A program made the translations under genes and the position numbers. Shown here one piece after another: positions 8,956-16,620 of a stretch of 64,000 nucleotides of DNA (position 1 is the first letter of the stretch; each line of letters begins with the position of its first letter). The stretch is from positions 350,024 through 414,023 of the forward strand of contig NZ_CBXX010000004.1 in assembly GCF_000577615.1 (NCBI RefSeq), read 5' to 3'. Source of the DNA: Herbaspirillum sp. RV1423. GTDB taxonomy: Bacteria > Pseudomonadota > Gammaproteobacteria > Burkholderiales > Burkholderiaceae_D. Under the pieces are notes generated by a model. That model searched no databases. It saw only the letters and a list, made by a program, of their open reading frames with translations, and was not told the DNA's origin.

Positions 8956-10541
8956 CACTGGGCCAGCTTGAAGACACTGACGTTTTCGACCAGCTTTCCC
9001 GTCTCGCGCCGCAGGTTGTCGGTAGCGGCGGCGGCTTGCTCCACCAGCGCGGCGTTCTGTTGGGTCATCTGATCGATCTCGCCGATGGCGCGCGTGACTT
9101 CGCCGATGTCTTCGCTCTGGCCGGCACCGGCCGCGGCAATATCGCGCATGATGACGGCCACGCTGCCAATGGCGGTTTCGATGCTGGCCATGGCGCTGCC
9201 GGCCCGGGTCACCAGTTGGTCGCCGTGGTTGACGTTGGTCACGGATTCGGCAATCAGCGCCTTGATTTCGCGCGCTGCCTCGGCGGAACGCTGCGCCAGA
9301 TGCCGCACCTCGGTGGCCACGACGGCGAAGCCGCGTCCCTGCTCGCCGGCGCGAGCCGCCTCCACCGCGGCGTTGAGCGCCAGGATATTGGTCTGGAAGG
9401 CGATGCCATCAATCACGCCGATAATGTCGGCCACCTTGTGCGAACTGGCGCGGATCGATCCCATCGTCGCCACCACCGAACCGACCACCTGGCCGCCCTG
9501 GCCTGCCTGCGACGATGCGTTGTCGACCAGGCCGCCGGCTTCGCGCGTGTGGCCGGCGTTGTTGCGGATGCTGGCGGTGAAATTGTCCATCGTGGCGCGC
9601 ACCTGCTCCAGCGCACTTGCCTGCGATTCGGCACGCGCGGACAGGTCGCTGTTGCCGGCGGCGATCTGGTGCGAAGCGATGTTGATGCGTTCGGCGCCGG
9701 TGCGCACGTTGCCGACGATGGCCGCGAGCCCCTGCGCGATGCCGTTGATGGCCTGGGTCAGTTGGCCGATTTCATCGCGCCGGCCCACATGGATCATGGT
9801 GGTCAGGTCGCCCTTGGCCAGTTGCTGCGCTGCCGCCGTAGCCTCGACCAACGGCCGCGTCACCATGCGCTGCGCGAGCAAATACATGCCGGCGATGCCG
9901 GTCGCCAGCAGCGCCAGCGCAATGGCGCCATAGCGTAGCGGCAGCGCTGCAATGTCGACCGGCCTGCCCCCGCCGGGCAGCGCCGCAATCGCTGCCGAAC
10001 ATGCCCATGCATATGCGCCGAGCACGGCACCGGCGATAACGAACGCCAGTATGCTGATGCGTGCGCCAATGCCGATCTGGAACCGCTTGCTGACGTCAAT
10101 GCCGACATACAGCACCGCCACCACGCGTCCCTGCGCATCGCGCACGGGATCGTAGCGCGTCATGTATTGGCGGCCGAACAGTTGGGCGAAGCCGGTATAG
10201 CTGCGCCCGGCCAGCAGGTCGCGATAGCCCGCGTGCGCATGGTCGAGCAGGGTGCCGATGGCGCGCTCGCCGTTTTCTTTTTTGACCGAGGTGGACACGC
10301 GCACGAAGTCCTTGCCGCGCTGGACGAAAATGGTGGCGCTGCCGCCGGTGGCGGCGGAGAAATGGTCAATATGGCGGAAATCGAGATTCAGGACATCCGC
10401 ACCGTTGCGCAAGACCGGCGTCATCTCCGTGCCGACCGCGACCTGTTCTTTATCGTCCAGGACGAAGACACCCGGAAAACTACGCGCCAGTTTGCCGGCC
10501 AGTTGGTCGATTTGATAAGCAAGCGGCAGAAAGCTGTTCAT
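8955..10541 (-). CDS. Methyl-accepting chemotaxis protein with Cache sensor but no N-terminal membrane helix
   Basis: A 528-residue receptor. Residues 20-150 match the Cache3/Cache2-type sensor of Burkholderiales MCPs (TPVLRNGADVLNLDF, STSVKKENGERAIGTLLD, YMTRYDPVRDAQGRVVAVLY). Two adjacent hydrophobic helices follow, at about 162-186 and 203-224, then HAMP and the signalling coiled coil with the usual hairpin tip. Relatives carry a membrane helix before the Cache domain; here translation begins at MNSFLPLAYQ. The start is supported by AAGGGAG seven bases upstream and an in-frame TAG further up. The sensor would therefore sit in the cytoplasm. It is coupled to the diguanylate cyclase downstream (TGATG overlap). 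No CheR pentapeptide is present. Confidence 0.9.
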   Translation of the reverse strand: MNSFLPLAYQIDQLAGKLARSFPGVFVLDDKEQVAVGTEMTPVLRNGADVLNLDFRHIDHFSAATGGSATIFVQRGKDFVRVSTSVKKENGERAIGTLLDHAHAGYRDLLAGRSYTGFAQLFGRQYMTRYDPVRDAQGRVVAVLYVGIDVSKRFQIGIGARISILAFVIAGAVLGAYAWACSAAIAALPGGGRPVDIAALPLRYGAIALALLATGIAGMYLLAQRMVTRPLVEATAAAQQLAKGDLTTMIHVGRRDEIGQLTQAINGIAQGLAAIVGNVRTGAERINIASHQIAAGNSDLSARAESQASALEQVRATMDNFTASIRNNAGHTREAGGLVDNASSQAGQGGQVVGSVVATMGSIRASSHKVADIIGVIDGIAFQTNILALNAAVEAARAGEQGRGFAVVATEVRHLAQRSAEAAREIKALIAESVTNVNHGDQLVTRAGSAMASIETAIGSVAVIMRDIAAAGAGQSEDIGEVTRAIGEIDQMTQQNAALVEQAAAATDNLRRETGKLVENVSVFKLAQ

Positions 10542-10986
10542 TACTGAAACTCCCTTCCCGTAGTTGCGATTCTTGTTCTGATTCTACGATGGCCGATTGT
10601 AGACCAACGCGGCGCTTCCGCCGCAACTCCTGCCTAAAAACGAAAAAAATTGTTTGTGCGGATGTCTGCTTGTCCGTGCCTCAGATGTTGGAATGTGCGA
10701 CGCCGATATCCGCATCGCTCGCGGCTGCGGCAGCCGTCGCCCACTTCGGAAAAACAAACACGATGGCGGCCGAGGGCACGCTGATGATTGCGAGGATGTG
10801 CTGCAAACCCTTGAATACATCCGCATAGACATCAACCGACGCGACGCAGTTTTCCATTACGACGAACGCCGGCGTATCGGTTTCGTCGTTGTATGCGATC
10901 ATTCCGGTCGCGCCGCGTATGCCATCGAAAACGCGCGTGGTGCAGAACCATCTGGTCGCAATATTGCGACCGCAAGGAGCCTGGTC
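10542..10986. other. 445-bp intergenic region without a convincing gene
   Basis: The region lies between the divergent Cache-MCP and FAD-oxidoreductase genes and must hold both promoters. All frames with some length here (plus frame 10654-10986, minus frame 10681-10995) lack family-like sequence and ribosome binding sites. The plus frame is in phase with the oxidoreductase but is not a plausible N-terminus, because the oxidoreductase has its own AAGGAG site. I see no repeat or terminator. Confidence 0.4.
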
Positions 10987-12108
10987 ATGAATCATATTGA
11001 TTGCATCGTCATCGGCGCCGGCGTCGTCGGCCTGTCGATCGCACGCGAGTTTGCGCTGGCGGGACGCGAGGTCGTCATCGTCGAATCAGCCGATAGCATC
11101 GGCAACGGCATCAGTTCGCGCAACAGCGAGGTGATCCATGCCGGCATTTATTATCGGCCCGGTTCACTCAAGGCGCGCTTGTGCGTAGAGGGACGCGCAC
11201 TGCTGTATCGCTATTGCGAAGAACACCATGTCGCCCATCGCCGCTGCGGAAAGCTGCTGGTCGCCACCGGCGCCTCCCAATCGGATCGGCTGCACGCTAT
11301 CGCGGCGCATGCCGCGCGCAACGGCGTGCACGACTTGCGCCCCATCGACGCGGCACACGCGAAAGAACTGGAACCCGCGCTGCATTGCACGGCCGCACTG
11401 CTGTCGCCGTCCACCGGTATCGTCGACAGCCACGCGCTCATGCAGCAACTGCTGGCCGACGCCGAAGCCCACGGCGCCATGCTGGCGCTGCAAAGCGAGG
11501 TAGTCGCAGCGCGTCTGACAGCAGCAGGCAATGAGCTGGACATTGCCACTGCCGACGGCGAAAAAATGAGCTTGTCCGCAGCCCTGGTGATCAATGCGGC
11601 GGGACTGGCCGCACCGAGACTGGCACGCCGTTTCGAAGGCTTATCGCCAGAACACGTGCCGACTGCTTTTTTCGCCAAGGGGAACTACTTTTCGCTGAGC
11701 AGCAAGACGCCGTTTTCTCGATTGATCTATCCGCTGCCCGAAGACGGCGGCCTCGGCGTGCATCTGACTTTGGACCTCGCCGGCCAGGCGCGTTTCGGTC
11801 CCGATGTGGAATGGCTGGACATTCGCGACGACCGCGAGATCGATTTCGCCGTGGACGCCCGCCGCGCGCAAAACTTCTATGCGGCGATCCGGCGTTATTG
11901 GCCTGCATTGCCGGATGCCGCCTTGCAGCCGAGCTATGCCGGCGTACGCCCCAAATTGACGGACGGAGGCAAGGAAGAGGATTTCCTGATCAGCGGTCCG
12001 GCGCAGCACGGCTGCAAGGGATTGATCAATCTGTTCGGGATCGAATCCCCCGGCCTGACGTCGGCGCTGGCCATTGCGCGCCACGTTCTCGTCACCAGCA
12101 AAGGCTGA
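10987..12108 (+). CDS. FAD-dependent oxidoreductase, L-2-hydroxyglutarate dehydrogenase-like (DAO family)
   Basis: The 373-residue protein begins with a Rossmann dinucleotide motif GAGVVGLSIAREFALAGREV (residues about 9-28). It continues with the DAO/LhgO-type block SRNSEVIHAGIYY, where flavin-linked dehydrogenases of 2-hydroxyacids have their conserved His. The C-terminus carries the second FAD-contacting segment (IESPGLTSALAIA). Likely reaction: FAD-dependent oxidation of a 2-hydroxy acid such as L-2-hydroxyglutarate, passing electrons to the quinone pool. Start at ATG 10987, with AAGGAG at 10974-10979. It is monocistronic by spacing; the next gene has its own strong promoter. The substrate is inferred from family only. 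Confidence 0.85.
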   Translation: MNHIDCIVIGAGVVGLSIAREFALAGREVVIVESADSIGNGISSRNSEVIHAGIYYRPGSLKARLCVEGRALLYRYCEEHHVAHRRCGKLLVATGASQSDRLHAIAAHAARNGVHDLRPIDAAHAKELEPALHCTAALLSPSTGIVDSHALMQQLLADAEAHGAMLALQSEVVAARLTAAGNELDIATADGEKMSLSAALVINAAGLAAPRLARRFEGLSPEHVPTAFFAKGNYFSLSSKTPFSRLIYPLPEDGGLGVHLTLDLAGQARFGPDVEWLDIRDDREIDFAVDARRAQNFYAAIRRYWPALPDAALQPSYAGVRPKLTDGGKEEDFLISGPAQHGCKGLINLFGIESPGLTSALAIARHVLVTSKG

Positions 12109-12189
12109 TCGAAAGCGTGTGCCGTCGCGGCGTCACACCTTGATTCCGGGCAAGGCAGCCGTTTAACAACACCGCCGACATCCGTCGGC

Positions 12190-12218
12190 TTGACATTTAA
12201 GATGACCGGTCATATTAT
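12190..12218 (+). promoter_or_regulatory. Near-consensus sigma-70 promoter of the tetR gene
   Basis: TTGACA at 12190-12195 and TATTAT at 12213-12218 are separated by exactly 17 bp. The expected start point, about seven bases past the -10, coincides with the A of the tetR ATG at 12225. No Shine-Dalgarno sequence precedes that ATG, so the mRNA is predicted to be leaderless. The palindromic operator occupies the spacer and touches the -10 element. Confidence 0.75.
12202..12213. promoter_or_regulatory. TetR-family operator O1 (ATGACCGGTCAT)
   Basis: A perfect 12-bp palindrome, ATGACCGGTCAT, within the promoter spacer of the tetR gene. A second copy with one mismatch (ACGACCGGTCAT, 12868-12879) lies ahead of the downstream MFS gene. 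Shared palindromes around a TetR/efflux pair are the usual arrangement for autoregulation plus pump repression. Confidence 0.75.
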
Positions 12219-12224
12219 ATCGCC

Positions 12225-12800
12225 ATGTCCAAGCCCAATACCCGCGACCAGATTTTCGATGCCGCCCTGACTCTGCTGTCGGAGCGCGGTTTCAATGCGT
12301 GCAGCGTACAAGACATCACGACTGCCGCCGGCGTGCCGAAGGGTTCGTTTTACAACCATTTCGACAGCAAGGAAGCGCTCGGCGCCGAGATCGTCCGCCA
12401 TTACGCCGGCAGGAGCAAGTTGCGCGAAGTGCTGGCCGACGACAGCATTCCGGCGCTGGAGAGGTTGCGCCGCTACTTTACCGGGCTCAACGACAGGATC
12501 GTCGATCGCGGTTTCCAGCACGGCTGCATGATCGGCAACATGAGCGCCGAACTGGCGGAACAGAGCGACATGATTCGCGGCCAGTTGGCCGAGATTTACC
12601 AGGCTTGGTCAGACAAGCTGGAATATGCGATAGCGGCCGGGCAGCAGGAAGGCGCCATTCCATCCAGAATGAGCGCCAAGGTACTCGCAGGATTTCTGCT
12701 GAACGCCTGGGAGGGCACCGCGTTGCGTGTTCGCGTCGAACGCACGCAGGAGCCGTTCGATCAGTTCATGGAACTGGTGTTCAACGAGGTCCTGAAGTGA
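12225..12800 (+). CDS. TetR/AcrR-family transcriptional repressor
   Basis: A 191-residue regulator with an N-terminal TetR helix-turn-helix (residues about 8-54: ARG-type core 'ALTLLSERGFNACSVQDITT', then GVPKGSFYNHFDSKEAL) and an all-helical C-terminal ligand domain of the TetR_C_6/AcrR type (GCMIGNMSAELAEQS). It likely represses itself and the MFS pump downstream through the two ACCGGT-centred palindromes, releasing DNA when an effector binds. The ATG sits at the predicted transcription start. A terminator follows the gene, so the pump has a separate transcript. Confidence 0.92.
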   Translation: MSKPNTRDQIFDAALTLLSERGFNACSVQDITTAAGVPKGSFYNHFDSKEALGAEIVRHYAGRSKLREVLADDSIPALERLRRYFTGLNDRIVDRGFQHGCMIGNMSAELAEQSDMIRGQLAEIYQAWSDKLEYAIAAGQQEGAIPSRMSAKVLAGFLLNAWEGTALRVRVERTQEPFDQFMELVFNEVLK

Positions 12801-12826
12801 CAGCATCATCTTGAAATCGGCAGCAC

Positions 12827-12854
12827 GCCGCCTGAATGCAGGCGGCATTTTTTT
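12827..12854 (+). terminator. Intrinsic terminator after tetR
   Basis: GCCGCCTG (12827-12834) pairs with CAGGCGGC (12839-12846) around an AATG loop, followed by a run of seven T (12848-12854). It separates tetR from the pump gene. Confidence 0.85.
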
Positions 12855-12867
12855 ACACTGAATTAAG

Positions 12868-12879
12868 ACGACCGGTCAT
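12868..12879. promoter_or_regulatory. TetR-family operator O2 ahead of the MFS gene
   Basis: ACGACCGGTCAT matches 11 of 12 positions of the palindrome in the tetR promoter, with the GACCGGTC core intact. It lies about 65 bp before the MFS start codon in an AT-rich stretch where the pump promoter is expected, though I cannot assign its -35/-10 with confidence. Confidence 0.7.
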
Positions 12880-12943
12880 TTTAAAAATTCTGTGCAGCAC
12901 CTGTTTTTCCACATTCAACGACAACTTCGCCAGAGAGAATCTC

Positions 12944-14158
12944 ATGGATACGACAACCTCCTCATCCGCGCCGGCCTCCGGCAACGCGCCGCTGTACTGG
13001 ATGGCGCTGGGCACCTTCGCCGTCGGCGCTGAAGGTTTCATGATCGCCGGCATTTTGCCGACGGTGGCCGCCGATCTGGGCGTCAGCGTCGCCGTCGCGG
13101 GCCAACTGGTGGTGGCTTTCACCGCCGCCTACGCGCTCAGTTCACCGGTCCTGACCGCGCTGACCGGCGCCATCAGCCGCCGCGGCCTGCTGATCGGCGC
13201 CATGACGGCGTTCACGCTGGCCAACCTGCTGGCCTGGCAAGCCAGCGGTTACTGGTCGCTCATGACGGCGCGCATTCTGCTGGCCTTCGCTGCCGGTTTA
13301 TATGTTCCCAACGCCATGGCGCTGGCCGGCGCGCTGGTGGCGCCCGAACGGCGCGGCGGCGCGCTGGCCCTGGTCGGCGGCGGCATTACGGTGGCCGTGG
13401 CGCTGGCGGCCCCGCTGGGCACGCTGATCGCGGACAAGCTCAGTTGGCGCATGACCTTCGCCGGTGTTGCACTGTTGGCGGCGCTCGCCACCATCGGGCT
13501 GACGCTCGGCCTGCCGCGCGGCATCGGCAGCAAACTGCCGGTCGCCAGCTTGCGCGAACGCATGTTGGCGGCGCGCGATCCGGCCGTGCTGCGCGCCTTG
13601 CTGACGACCCTGCTGTGGGCTACCGGCGCCTATGCAATGTATACCTATTTTGCGCTGTATTTGAATCAGGTCACCGGCATTCACGGCGCGCATGTCGGCT
13701 ACGTCCTGTTCGCTTGGGGCATCGCTGCCGCCATCGGCGTCATGTCCGGCGGCAAGATCGCCGACCGCATCGGCTTCCAGCGCGTGACCGGTCCGGCCCT
13801 GATGTTCCTGATCGCAGCGTTCCTCTCGCTGGCCGCCATCGCCTGGCTGCTGCCGCAACACTTGGCGATACTGCCGGTGTTCGTCAGTGTGATTGTGTGG
13901 GGCATATCGGGATGGGCATTCTATCCGGCGCAGCAGACCAACCTGATCCACCTTGCCGGCATCAGACTGGCGCCGATCGCGCTGTCGCTTAATGCCTCGT
14001 TCATGTACCTGGGCTTCTCGCTCGGCGCCAGCGCCGGTGCGCTGACCGTGGCCGACAGTTCAGTCAGGAACCTGGGATTGGTGGCGGCCGCCTTCGTTTC
14101 CAGCGCTCTGCTGCTCAAGCGTAGCGTTGCGCGCAGGACAGCCGCATCGGCGGCCTGA
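12944..14158 (+). CDS. MFS efflux transporter (DHA1, AraJ-like)
   Basis: A 404-residue, twelve-helix major facilitator protein. The first helix carries the family segment LGTFAVGAEGFMIAGILPTVA, and the loop after TM2 has a short basic patch (GAISRRGLL). Typical for DHA1 drug/sugar efflux proteins such as AraJ/NepI. The start at ATG 12944 is preceded by a GAGAGAA-like ribosome site and gives the family's usual N-terminus. Control by the adjacent TetR protein is inferred from the duplicated operator. Predicted role: proton-driven export of a small toxic compound or metabolite that is also the TetR effector. Confidence 0.9.
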   Translation: MDTTTSSSAPASGNAPLYWMALGTFAVGAEGFMIAGILPTVAADLGVSVAVAGQLVVAFTAAYALSSPVLTALTGAISRRGLLIGAMTAFTLANLLAWQASGYWSLMTARILLAFAAGLYVPNAMALAGALVAPERRGGALALVGGGITVAVALAAPLGTLIADKLSWRMTFAGVALLAALATIGLTLGLPRGIGSKLPVASLRERMLAARDPAVLRALLTTLLWATGAYAMYTYFALYLNQVTGIHGAHVGYVLFAWGIAAAIGVMSGGKIADRIGFQRVTGPALMFLIAAFLSLAAIAWLLPQHLAILPVFVSVIVWGISGWAFYPAQQTNLIHLAGIRLAPIALSLNASFMYLGFSLGASAGALTVADSSVRNLGLVAAAFVSSALLLKRSVARRTAASAA

Positions 14159-14323
14159 AGGAGCGTTGCTTGTTCTTGCATGAAGTCGCCCGTGCCGGCA
14201 AATCGGCGCGGGCGAAGAGGATGCCTTACTGCTGAGGCACTTCTCATATTTGATATTCAAAAACCGATTGCCGCATCCGCCGACAATCGCATATACCTAT
14301 GGCAACTTGCCCTTCTCCCGCTT

Positions 14324-14530
14324 TCAGTCGGATGCCGAAAACTCCATCGTCGAGATGCGCTGCATCACTTCTACACATTGCGCGCGCATCCTCAATGCCA
14401 AATTCTTTCTCGAACTGTTCTTTGGCCCTAGACCACTGCGCCATTCCTTCAGCCTCGCGCTTCCGCCCCAAGGTCTGACAAATCAATTTCCCGCTCGCAA
14501 CATCCGTGAAATCGGCCAGCCGGCATCATA
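14324..14530 (-). pseudogene. Remnant of a MarR-family regulator gene with two frameshifts
   Basis: Read on the minus strand in three pieces, this stretch encodes the C-terminal third of a MarR-type regulator. The pieces are CEREIDLSDLG, then RKREAEGMAQWSRAKEQFEK plus EFGIEDAR, then QCVEVMQRISTMEFSASD and a stop at 14324-14326. Joining them needs one base removed from a GGGG run and one from the GC-alternating run; each is a single-base insertion. Sequence N-terminal to CEREID (the helix-turn-helix) is missing in this frame. The wing-to-dimerisation pattern (I-x-LS-x-LG, then AQW-x-RA-x-EQFE-x-FG) is characteristic, but this is pattern recognition, not an alignment. The rest of the 14159-14706 gap holds nothing I recognise. 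Confidence 0.5.
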
Positions 14531-14706
14531 AAATCCCGTCAAGTGCCGGGCAGCCTTGCGAACGACTGCGTTGTTACATGGGCCCGGCTGCTCGTTGGAC
14601 AAAACAATTACCGTAAGTTGGTCTGGTAGTGCAAAGGTACAGAATCAATGCTTCGCAACGTAGTCTCATACGAGACGATATGCAAAATTTTTATTTAATC
14701 AGTCGC

Positions 14707-15618
14707 TTATCTTGGATCTATATGCGTCATCAGATTCAGCACGCGATGACGTTGCAACACGCGCTGCCTGGCGAGGACGGCAATGTCATGGCCCGCCTCC
14801 ACAGTGATTTTGGCATCGACTTCAATATGGGCATCAGCCACGATCATATCGCCCATCTTTCGGGCCCGTACGTCGTGTACGCCGCTCACGCCAGGCGTCG
14901 CCAGCAGCGTGCTGCGAATGGCATCGACTTCCTCTTGGTCAACTGAACGGTCCATCAGGTCATGCAGCGCATCCCAGCCAAACTCCCATCCCATTTTTGC
15001 CACCATGAAACCGACGATCAACGCGGCGATAGGGTCCAGGATAGGATAGCCGGCCAGATTGCCGATAATACCGACGCCCACAACCAGCGAGGACGCGGCA
15101 TCCGAACGCGCATGCCAGGCATTGGCCACCAACATGCTGGACTTGACCTGCTTGGCCACGCGAAGCATGTAGCGAAACAGGAGCTCCTTTGCCAACAGCG
15201 CAGCGCATGCCACCCACAATGCAATGACATGCACCTGCTGCACGCTATCGGGATTCTCCAGCTTGATAATCGCTGACCACAACATGCCGATGCCGACTGC
15301 GAGGAGCAACATGCCCAACACCATCGAGGCGGCAGTCTCAAACCGATGATGGCCATAGGGATGCCCTTCGTCAGCCTCCTTTTTGCTGTGATGATTCGCA
15401 AAGAGAACGACAAAGTCCGCAACCAGATCAGACAATGAATGCACACCATCGGCAATCAGACCTTGCGATTTCGAGAATATCCCCGCGATGATCTGTAATA
15501 GCGTCAGCAGAAGATTGACTCCGACGCTTACCCAAGTGCTTCGTGAAGCCGCTTTGGCGCGAGCCAGTTGACTATGTTCCGGGTCTTCCGTATCGTCGGG
15601 AAAATCGTTGTAATTCAT
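14707..15618 (-). CDS. Cation diffusion facilitator (CDF) divalent-metal efflux protein
   Basis: About 303 residues, six membrane helices and a cytoplasmic C-terminal domain (VSGVHDVRARKMGDMIVADAHIEV) typical of FieF/YiiP-type CDF proteins. Candidate transport-site ligands are in TM2 (ADGVHSLSDLVAD) and TM5 (HARSDAASS, the H-x3-D pair). Role: proton-coupled export of Zn2+, Fe2+, Co2+ or Cd2+ from the cytoplasm. I use the ATG at 15618; a TTG at 15660 would add a His-rich leader (GHAHGAGHH) that could bind metal. It lies 17-58 bp behind the universal stress protein gene, most likely in the same FNR-controlled transcript. Confidence 0.88.
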   Translation of the reverse strand: MNYNDFPDDTEDPEHSQLARAKAASRSTWVSVGVNLLLTLLQIIAGIFSKSQGLIADGVHSLSDLVADFVVLFANHHSKKEADEGHPYGHHRFETAASMVLGMLLLAVGIGMLWSAIIKLENPDSVQQVHVIALWVACAALLAKELLFRYMLRVAKQVKSSMLVANAWHARSDAASSLVVGVGIIGNLAGYPILDPIAALIVGFMVAKMGWEFGWDALHDLMDRSVDQEEVDAIRSTLLATPGVSGVHDVRARKMGDMIVADAHIEVDAKITVEAGHDIAVLARQRVLQRHRVLNLMTHIDPR

Positions 15619-15676
15619 GAATAGTGATAAATGATGACCGGCGCCATGTGCATGACCCAATGGAATAGCACACGGT

Positions 15677-16114
15677 TCATCTGAAGACGATCACCGGTAT
15701 TTTGCTATATACCAATACTTTTTGCGCCTGGCTGCCCAATAGCAATTTATCGAGGCCCGTGCGACCGTGCGATGCCATGAATATACTGTCGCAGCCATAG
15801 GTCTGCGCGGCAGTTAAAATCTCGTCCGATGGATTGCCGCTCTCTGTCGTATGTACCTCGCAAGGTACACCTGCTTTCTCGGCAAGGTTCTTGATGATCT
15901 CTACATTGTCTCGTGCCTGTTGACGGATGGAGTCGGCCAGCAAGGTAAAATCACCTCCCCCGCTGATCAGAGAAATAGGGAAATACCGCGATATCTCCGC
16001 AACCGACAATCCGACGATCGCACTGCCGTTATCTTTGGCAAACTCGATTGCCGCCCTCGCTGCCCTGTTGGATAAATCAGATCCATCTGTCGGTACTAGC
16101 ATCTTCTTGAACAT
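15677..16114 (-). CDS. Universal stress protein A family
   Basis: 145 residues, one Usp domain. It starts MFKKMLVPTDGSDLS (first strand and Asp of the nucleotide site) and has the ATP-binding G-x2-G-x9-G(S) motif as GRTGLDKLLLGS near the C-terminus, so this is an ATP-binding UspFG/MJ0577-type member. It is preceded by AGGAG at good spacing and by an FNR/Anr-type site with a -10 element at class-II spacing. That fits the common induction of usp genes under low oxygen. First gene of a probable two-gene unit with the CDF exporter. Confidence 0.92.
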   Translation of the reverse strand: MFKKMLVPTDGSDLSNRAARAAIEFAKDNGSAIVGLSVAEISRYFPISLISGGGDFTLLADSIRQQARDNVEIIKNLAEKAGVPCEVHTTESGNPSDEILTAAQTYGCDSIFMASHGRTGLDKLLLGSQAQKVLVYSKIPVIVFR

Positions 16115-16144
16115 ACACGCTCCTGACTGGGGAATATTTTTCTT

Positions 16145-16185
16145 ATCGTACGCGCAATAAGCAGTCAGTCGCTGATCTGGATCAA
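16145..16185 (-). promoter_or_regulatory. FNR/Anr-type box and -10 element for usp-CDF
   Basis: On the minus strand the site reads TTGAT-CCAG-ATCAG (16172-16185), nine of ten matches to TTGAT-N4-ATCAA. A TACGAT -10 candidate (16145-16150) lies at the distance expected if the box is centred at -41.5, the class-II activator position. The usp start codon is about 35 bp beyond the -10. Oxygen-responsive activation is therefore inferred. Confidence 0.65.
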
Positions 16186-16276
16186 GTCAGCCGAATACCA
16201 TGATGAACAGGAGATATATTTCGGAGGTGTCGTCGCCACGGGACGCCTGAAGAAAGTTGCGAGACTTATAACATCA

Positions 16277-16308
16277 GTATGTCTGGCGCCATGGCGCGCC
16301 AGACATAC
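16277..16308. repeat. 13-bp perfect inverted repeat
   Basis: GTATGTCTGGCGC (16277-16289) and GCGCCAGACATAC (16296-16308) flank CATGGC. It lies 3' of the 60-residue minus-strand gene and upstream of usp. No T-run follows on either strand, so it may be a transcript-end hairpin or a protein-binding site. Confidence 0.6.
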
Positions 16309-16349
16309 CTGACCAAGCCGACTTGAAGCAGCTCCGTCGGCAGACAGGT

Positions 16350-16532
16350 TTAAGCGGTCGTATTGACAATACTGCCAACGTTACCGCTCATTGGACGAGC
16401 CTTTTCCACTTCGCCCGGCTTGCTGCCGTCATGATCGCCATCGCTGTCGACGCGCCCTGCATTGGCTGGGGGCGTAGCCGTCGATGGTGGAATGTATGCC
16501 CTGCTTGTTGCGCTGCTGATTGCGGAAGTCAT
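16350..16532 (-). CDS. Small 60-residue protein with acidic DSDGDHDGS motif
   Basis: Starts MTSAISSATSRAYIPP, then has a Pro-rich spacer, the acidic loop VDSDGDHDGSKPGE and a Gly/Ser/Asn/Thr-rich tail. AAGGAG stands seven bases before the ATG, strong evidence for real translation. The loop resembles a short Ca2+-binding DxDxDG sequence, but there is no second hand. No signal peptide or membrane helix. I cannot name a family; short proteins of this composition are, to my recollection, common in Oxalobacteraceae. It is transcribed divergently from the response regulator at 16836. Confidence 0.65.
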   Translation of the reverse strand: MTSAISSATSRAYIPPSTATPPANAGRVDSDGDHDGSKPGEVEKARPMSGNVGSIVNTTA

Positions 16533-16620
16533 GTCCTGCTCCTTAATATTTTCAAAGAAATGGCAAACCTTGTATCTGTCCGCAAAATACTGCCGACCGG
16601 GTAAATAGTAGTGGCGCACA

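Noticed and set aside
10654..10986. In-frame N-terminal extension of the FAD oxidoreductase
   Set aside because: The Rossmann motif must lie at the N-terminus and AAGGAG precedes ATG 10987; the extension shows no family similarity.
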